This document shows, piece after piece, positions 6,201 to 7,943 of a stretch of 7,943 nt of DNA. The notes below the pieces were generated by a model that saw nothing but the letters and a program-made list of their open reading frames with translations, made no database searches and was not told the DNA's origin. The stretch spans positions 2,318 to 10,260 of the forward strand of contig PBXT01000093.1 in the NCBI GenBank assembly GCA_002727695.1, given 5' to 3'. Origin of the DNA: Methanobacteriota archaeon. GTDB taxonomy: Archaea; Thermoplasmatota; Poseidoniia; Poseidoniales; Poseidoniaceae. Position 1 is the stretch's first letter. Each line of letters begins with the position of its first letter. A program made the translations under genes and the position numbers.

Positions 6201-7943
6201 CGAATTCATTGGTTCTACTAGCCCACAATACGGTGTCTATACTCAAGACAGAACAACAACTGACTTGACTATCGAAAGTAACACCTTCGCTAATGCACAA
6301 GAAGCGGTCTACATGCGTGGGGCGCTTGATTGGAACATCAAGGACAACGTAATCAACGGTGGCGGAGATTCCTCCAAGGCTGGTATCTACGTGAAGGACG
6401 GAAACGGTGTTATCGATGGAAACACACTAGTCGATGCAGACGGTGGTATCCTAATCGATGGTGTAAGGTTCGGTTACACTGCAAACGTAACCAACAACGA
6501 CATCTCTCAGACTGCAGGAAGAACAGCACCAGCTGCTATCGGTATCTGGGCTGAAGACTGTGGTTCATCCGGTGTCAACACTGGTGGAAACGACATCAGC
6601 ATCATGGAGAACGCAATCGTAACTGACGGCTGTGACCTGGTAGACAGTGGTTCTACCCTAGAAGCAGTTGGCGGAAGCGGTGGAACAGTTCACACTGTTC
6701 AAATCAATGCTAACGCATACTCTCCACAGAATGTCAACATCAAGGAAGGCGACACTGTTCGCTGGAGAGCAAACGAGTACTACAACAACAGTGGTACAGG
6801 TGAAGCTCACGATGTAACTGCAAACGACTCCACATGGGGATCTGGTTTGACAATGAACCTTGGTTCAACTTACACCAAGACTTTCTCCACAGCGGGTACA
6901 TACGACTACTATTGTAGTGTACACCCATGGATGTACGGTTCAGTTATCGTTTCAACTGGTAGCAGCGGCGGATTCTCATCTGTTGGTGTTAACGTAGTTG
7001 GTACCAATGATGACATCACTCTAGATGGAACATCTGTTTCAGGATTCAGCACAGCTATCGAGCAATTCGGTGGTTCAATGACTCTATCCGGTGATGCTCT
7101 ACTATCTGGTGGAGATTACGGTGCATACGCTGAAGACACAGATGTTGTAGTCAATGGCGCAGAACTAATCGCTGGAAGCACAGGATCTGCAATGTACGTC
7201 ACTGGAACATCAACCTTCGATGCTACTGACATGGACACATCCGGTCAGTATGGACTGAACACTGATGCAGTCGACTTCCGCTGGAACGGTGGAGACTCTG
7301 ACGCAACAACTGCATTGATGGCAGATGGTGGCGCAGAAGGATCTGTTGAGAACGTCACATGGGCTGACTCAACAACTCAGATCAACGCTGGTTCCTACGT
7401 AACAGTAACATCTGTTGGAAACACAGTCGATGCATCCAAGTTGGTTGTAGACTCTACAGCAGTAATTCACGAGGGTAACCTACTGAACCTAGACATCACT
7501 CACAAGGGTGGCGACGCTTCAGATGTTGGATTGCTAATCAAGTCTACTGACGGTGCTCAAGCAGCATACGTTTCACCGGCTTACCGTGCACCTTACATGT
7601 CCGCAGATGGTGACACCTCCGAGTGGTTTGGTAACACCAAGAACCCATCAGACGATGCAATGCCTGGTGTAATGTCTAGCGACGATGCTGGCGAGGACTT
7701 CCTTGCTACATGGGATGCTAACAACCTGTACCTAGGTCTGACCGGTGTCGACATGGGATCCGCTGACTTGCAAATCTACATCGATTCGAGCACAGGTGGA
7801 GACACTACCGGACAAAGCTGGTATGTTTCCCACGCTCTGCCATTCGCAGCAGACTATGTCTTCTGGGCAGAAGATGGTGGTAACGGAAACTCTGGTCTGA
7901 AGGTCAACGGATTTACAGGCTGGTCTGATGTTACATCCTCCTG
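1..7943 (+). CDS. Giant modular secreted/surface protein with beta-helices and a blue-copper domain (partial at both ends)
   Basis: Frame 1 is open over all 2,647 codons and ends in two bases of a further codon; neither start nor stop is in the window. I see no signal peptide, transmembrane helix, sorting motif or enzyme active site in this part. Order of modules: split beta-sandwich with Ig-like insert, second sandwich, then five right-handed beta-helix blocks separated by two carboxypeptidase-regulatory-like sandwiches, a jelly-roll, a cupredoxin and, at the end, a CBM9/DOMON-like fold. Cysteines occur in 14 close pairs plus one copper-ligand Cys. N-x-S/T sequons are frequent (for example N14, N368, N521, N670, N692, N1014, N1043), which could be glycosylated if exported. 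Codon use is uniform throughout (about 50 AAG to one AAA for Lys), so it looks like one native gene without frameshift or recent patchwork transfer. Likely an extracellular adhesin or stalk; substrate unknown. The coding call is nearly certain, the role is inferred. Confidence 0.96.
262..633 (+). other. Domain: Ig/fibronectin-like beta-sandwich
   Basis: Residues 88-211. It opens with 'PDTTAPIVDHSAMRDSHSRD', a typical entry to Ig-like domains of secreted microbial proteins (D-T-T-A-P then a polar strand), continues with 'TFTFSISDGG' and 'MYYRITDADG', and closes with 'GSEVEYYITVKD' (181-192), the usual last strands of such domains. C164 and C169 make a tight pair in a hairpin. It probably acts as a spacer or adhesion module. 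Its position between two apparent halves of another sandwich suggests a domain insertion. Confidence 0.65.
646..900 (+). other. Domain: second part of the split beta-sandwich
   Basis: Residues 216-300. 'NKMFVVEWHDMG' (217-227) followed by 'TYQVVMYDVTNEIEFKYDTG' (235-254) and 'YATVGYQDQ' (261-269) matches the second-half pattern of secreted sandwich modules: a FVVEW strand, a Q.vLY...eI.F.Y hairpin, then an A.VGy.. strand. C234 and C255 are placed to bridge the hairpin. No catalytic residues are evident. It most likely completes the fold begun before the Ig-like insert. Confidence 0.5.
901..1389 (+). other. Domain: second FFG-type beta-sandwich, apparently only its first half
   Basis: Residues 301-463. 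The diagnostic core is 'FVFEYFGTEYNG' (358-369) followed by 'NRVHIGRMGNMYL' (374-386), the FFG..Y....V.I...G.L pattern. After 'NIAPWWGYYSSYYCYDN' (420-436) one expects the FVVEW second half seen at 217-227; instead the sequence passes through 'RTRTIPFEGKGTDVSADIT' into the first beta-helix. Two Cys pairs (C335/C348 and C433/C441) close short aromatic-rich loops. The second half may be lost, strongly diverged, or lie beyond the window with everything between being an insertion. Confidence 0.5.
1390..2805 (+). other. Domain: right-handed parallel beta-helix 1
   Basis: Residues 464-935. The entry is a textbook one: 'TTWAAIDSPIRI' (465-476), then 'SIGDDLTIEPGVVIQVAPGK' (486-505), then a 'ILFEGQQGATWKGLAF' strand pair (526-541). 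Repeating short strands with Asn/Thr/Gly turns follow (for example 'VGNFTMDHVTFSNVGTAF', 'LTIENMTIEDSLVNLIDV', 'VWISNLTATS'). Cys pairs C513/C545, C625/C644 and C823/C841 are spaced by about one coil each, as if stapling neighbouring rungs; C915/C921 closes a small acidic loop. Beta-helices of this sort often bind or cleave polysaccharides, but no catalytic set is visible, so a structural or binding role is likelier. Confidence 0.75.
2806..3120 (+). other. Domain: carboxypeptidase-regulatory-like / Ig-like sandwich 1
   Basis: Residues 936-1040. 'ATVKVFKMLPSGVKEYKADH' (937-956), 'SALFTVGTHKTAGTNGEASV' (967-986) and 'HNLVAFGPSGQNET' (1001-1014) give the V.V......V..A.v......T...GeA.V...... pattern of prealbumin-like carboxypeptidase-regulatory domains, which are seven-stranded spacers in secreted proteins. 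It has no cysteine. It sits between two beta-helices, in the same relation as the similar domain at 5056-5400, pointing to a duplicated architectural unit. Confidence 0.5.
3121..3825 (+). other. Domain: right-handed parallel beta-helix 2
   Basis: Residues 1041-1275. After 'FTWEGKVTMTGDLNIDDC' (1074-1091) come regular short strands: 'KLTISNGGSLTLEAIS', then three DGG turns about 7-8 residues apart (1145-1147, 1152-1154, 1160-1162), then 'GTMTVGNSATIYG', 'VDNIVVKNAAVGMYSY' and 'INGFTLTDNDVGVDVYGG'. The last elements are classic beta-helix rungs (noun-like N.. strand plus V-G-V/M-Y strand). C1049 and C1091 could staple the cap. The helix is interrupted after 'YRSTLLSG' by the jelly-roll and seems to resume at residue 1505. 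Confidence 0.7.
3829..4512 (+). other. Domain: jelly-roll (MAM/CBM-like), halves in permuted order
   Basis: Residues 1277-1504. 'GWQTYAVDLSTFLGQGDYVQ' (1279-1298) and 'YYMITDRINVEL' (1321-1332) look like the closing half of a jelly-roll of the type found in immune-inhibitor-A and MAM-like domains (W....vDLS.f.G...V.L.y ... yy.iD.i.v). The expected opening half follows instead of preceding: 'GTKPTGWAWESYEE' (1383-1396), then 'SRLTMPVVDLSGLSNVTGMK' (1447-1466) and 'DRIEIVARTG' (1481-1490). C1366 and C1432 form the widest Cys pair in the window. The linker between the halves is a Gly/Ser/His/Tyr-rich stretch. The fold is probable; the permutation is inference. Confidence 0.5.
4513..5055 (+). other. 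Domain: right-handed parallel beta-helix 3
   Basis: Residues 1505-1685. Tight rungs of about 20-24 residues: 'SGTITGADNGVEIGG', 'FNDVTVSSPNSAGFAVVG', 'VTDLTVTGGQYGILAAAG', 'FENVDISGTSSAGVYYVKD', 'ITWNGLTLGTNAIGVDT', 'LTFIDSNFGNTKDAVISG'. Each has an x.D/N.T/V... strand, a Gly turn and a G-I/V-x-V strand. It reads as the continuation of beta-helix 2 after the jelly-roll. It has no cysteine, unlike helices 1, 2 and 4. No active-site pattern seen. Confidence 0.75.
5056..5400 (+). other. Domain: carboxypeptidase-regulatory-like sandwich 2
   Basis: Residues 1686-1800. 'MRQLDVTLTADSNPVVGANV' (1689-1708), 'ILKNGDGEATGSAITDSNGD' (1709-1728) and the following 'DMTFKTQTVD' match the prealbumin-like pattern: V.V......v.gA.V.l.n..g......TD.nG.a.f. 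. The 'TDSNGDA' turn is the most characteristic part. It is followed by a Tyr/Asn-rich tail and 'SYSMVLTNSVDVRICY', which leads into the next beta-helix. It is a counterpart of the domain at 2806-3120 but too diverged to align confidently by eye. Confidence 0.6.
5401..6666 (+). other. Domain: right-handed parallel beta-helix 4 with asparagine ladder
   Basis: Residues 1801-2222. It starts with a Cys-bridged cap (C1805/C1819) and 'NKVIMFDAGYVYVDGNT', then builds regular PbH1-type rungs. The turn asparagine recurs in DNEFIN, NNEFIG, SNTFAN, DNVING, GNTLVD and NNDISQ at residues 2041, 2067, 2094, 2116, 2141 and 2166, i.e. every 22-27 residues. C1993/C2011 and C2187/C2211 are rung-to-rung pairs. 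This is the most canonical beta-helix of the window, resembling NosD/CASH-type carbohydrate-binding helices, and it directly precedes the copper domain. A polysaccharide-binding role is plausible; catalytic Asp/His sets are not apparent. Confidence 0.85.
6685..6951 (+). other. Domain: type-1 blue-copper cupredoxin (amicyanin/halocyanin-like)
   Basis: Residues 2229-2317. It starts 'VHTVQINANAYSPQNVNIKE' (2230-2249), followed by 'GDTVRW' (2250-2255), the standard cupredoxin N-terminal strands. The four expected copper ligands are present: H2270 in 'EAHDVT' (bases 6808-6810), C2305, H2308 and M2311 in 'YYCSVHPWM' (6913-6933). The C-x2-H-x2-M spacing is that of amicyanin ('CTPHPFM'), shorter than plastocyanin's C-x2-H-x4-M. 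The final 'YGSVIV' strand closes the barrel. Such domains carry single electrons by Cu(I)/Cu(II) cycling, or bind copper; which applies here is unknown. GGSGG (2224-2228) and GSSGG (2320-2324) linkers tether it on both sides, between two beta-helices. Confidence 0.9.
6973..7584 (+). other. Domain: right-handed parallel beta-helix 5
   Basis: Residues 2325-2528. It begins 'SSVGVNVVGTNDDITLDGTS' (2326-2345) and proceeds in rungs 'VSGFSTAIEQFGGSMTLSG', 'ALLSGGDYGAYAEDTDVVVN', 'GAELIAGSTGSAMYVTG', 'TFDATDMDTSGQYGLNTD', 'EGSVENVTWAD'. Rung form is close to beta-helix 3 rather than to the Asn-ladder helix 4. It ends with a strand-rich cap 'NLLNLDITHKGG'. There is no cysteine. It separates the cupredoxin from the last sandwich domain. 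Confidence 0.65.
7585..7943 (+). other. Domain: CBM9/DOMON-like beta-sandwich, cut by window end
   Basis: Residues 2529-2647. 'YMSADGDTSEW' (2532-2542) is the usual opening of CBM9/glucodextranase-C-like sandwiches (..I.iDGd.sEW). It is followed by 'FLATWDANNLYLGLTGVD' (2567-2584), 'ADLQIYIDSSTGG' (2588-2600) and 'SHALPFAADYVFWAEDGG' (2610-2627), i.e. the W-D-x-x-N-L-Y-L core and the L.iYID strand. This superfamily binds sugars (CBM9) or haem/sugar (DOMON). A binding role is expected, the ligand cannot be named. The last strands lie outside the window. Confidence 0.7.

Noticed and set aside
5956..6300. 114-codon - strand ORF rich in Val and Cys
   Set aside because: Complementary to the best beta-helix rungs in the window; the Val-rich content comes from reading AAC-rich codons backwards. 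No independent support.
6330..6554. 74-codon + strand ORF rich in Arg and Trp (could pass for a small basic protein)
   Set aside because: Out-of-frame reading of the Gly/Asp/Asn-rich beta-helix 4; the Arg/Trp composition is a frame artefact.
5401..6951. NosD-like copper-processing system (beta-helix next to cupredoxin)
   Set aside because: NosD is a beta-helix linked to copper enzyme maturation, so the pairing is tempting, but the same helix type occurs in many unrelated surface proteins and no nos genes are visible.
1390..7584. Polysaccharide lyase or glycosidase activity of the beta-helices
   Set aside because: The fold allows it, but I could not find a convincing set of catalytic Asp/Arg/His/Lys residues in any of the five helices.
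1..7943. Excess of the tetranucleotide CTAG (many TCTAG and CCTAG sites)
   Set aside because: A rough count gives about 30 sites, close to chance for this length. It only shows that CTAG is not depleted, as it is in many bacteria and haloarchaea.
1..7943. Promoters, ribosome binding sites, terminators, tRNA, CRISPR arrays or insertion sequences
   Set aside because: The coding frame fills the window. Inverted or direct repeats seen are short and explained by recurring codons such as GGT GGA and TCT GGT.

Overview
The whole window is protein-coding. One reading frame on the + strand (codons starting at bases 1, 4, 7...) runs from the first base to the last with no stop codon: 2,647 full codons plus 2 bases. 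It enters and leaves the window open, so both ends of the gene lie outside. There is no intergenic DNA, no RNA gene, no promoter or terminator, and no second gene that can be defended. All shorter ORFs in other frames and on the - strand overlap this frame.

The protein is a giant secreted or cell-surface mosaic. From its visible N-terminal side it contains: part of a beta-sandwich that appears split by an Ig-like domain (residues 1-300); a second sandwich with a 'FEYFGTEYNG' core (301-463); a right-handed beta-helix (464-935); a carboxypeptidase-regulatory-like sandwich (936-1040); beta-helix 2 (1041-1275); a jelly-roll whose two halves seem to be in swapped order (1277-1504); beta-helix 3 (1505-1685); a second carboxypeptidase-regulatory-like sandwich (1686-1800); beta-helix 4 with a clear asparagine ladder (1801-2222); a type-1 blue-copper (cupredoxin) domain between Gly/Ser linkers (2229-2317); beta-helix 5 (2325-2528); and the start of a CBM9/DOMON-like sugar- or cofactor-binding sandwich (2529-2647, cut by the window end). 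Domain names are inferred from sequence patterns only. The cupredoxin and the beta-helices are the firmest.

The protein is acidic and rich in Thr, Ser, Asn, Gly and Tyr, with little Lys or Arg. Of its 29 cysteines, 28 fall into 14 local pairs and the only unpaired one is the predicted copper ligand. This fits a protein that folds outside the cell and is held by many small disulfides.

The likely source is a planktonic marine archaeon of the Marine Group II/III type (Candidatus Poseidoniia, Thermoplasmatota), judged from the domain mix, the 'CSVHPWM' copper loop, mid-range GC and the strong AAG/AAC/TAC/CTA codon preference. This is inference: no marker gene is present, and another marine archaeon or a bacterium with giant surface proteins cannot be excluded. 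The most plausible role is a long surface stalk or adhesin with glycan- or particle-binding modules and one built-in redox/copper module near its distal part.
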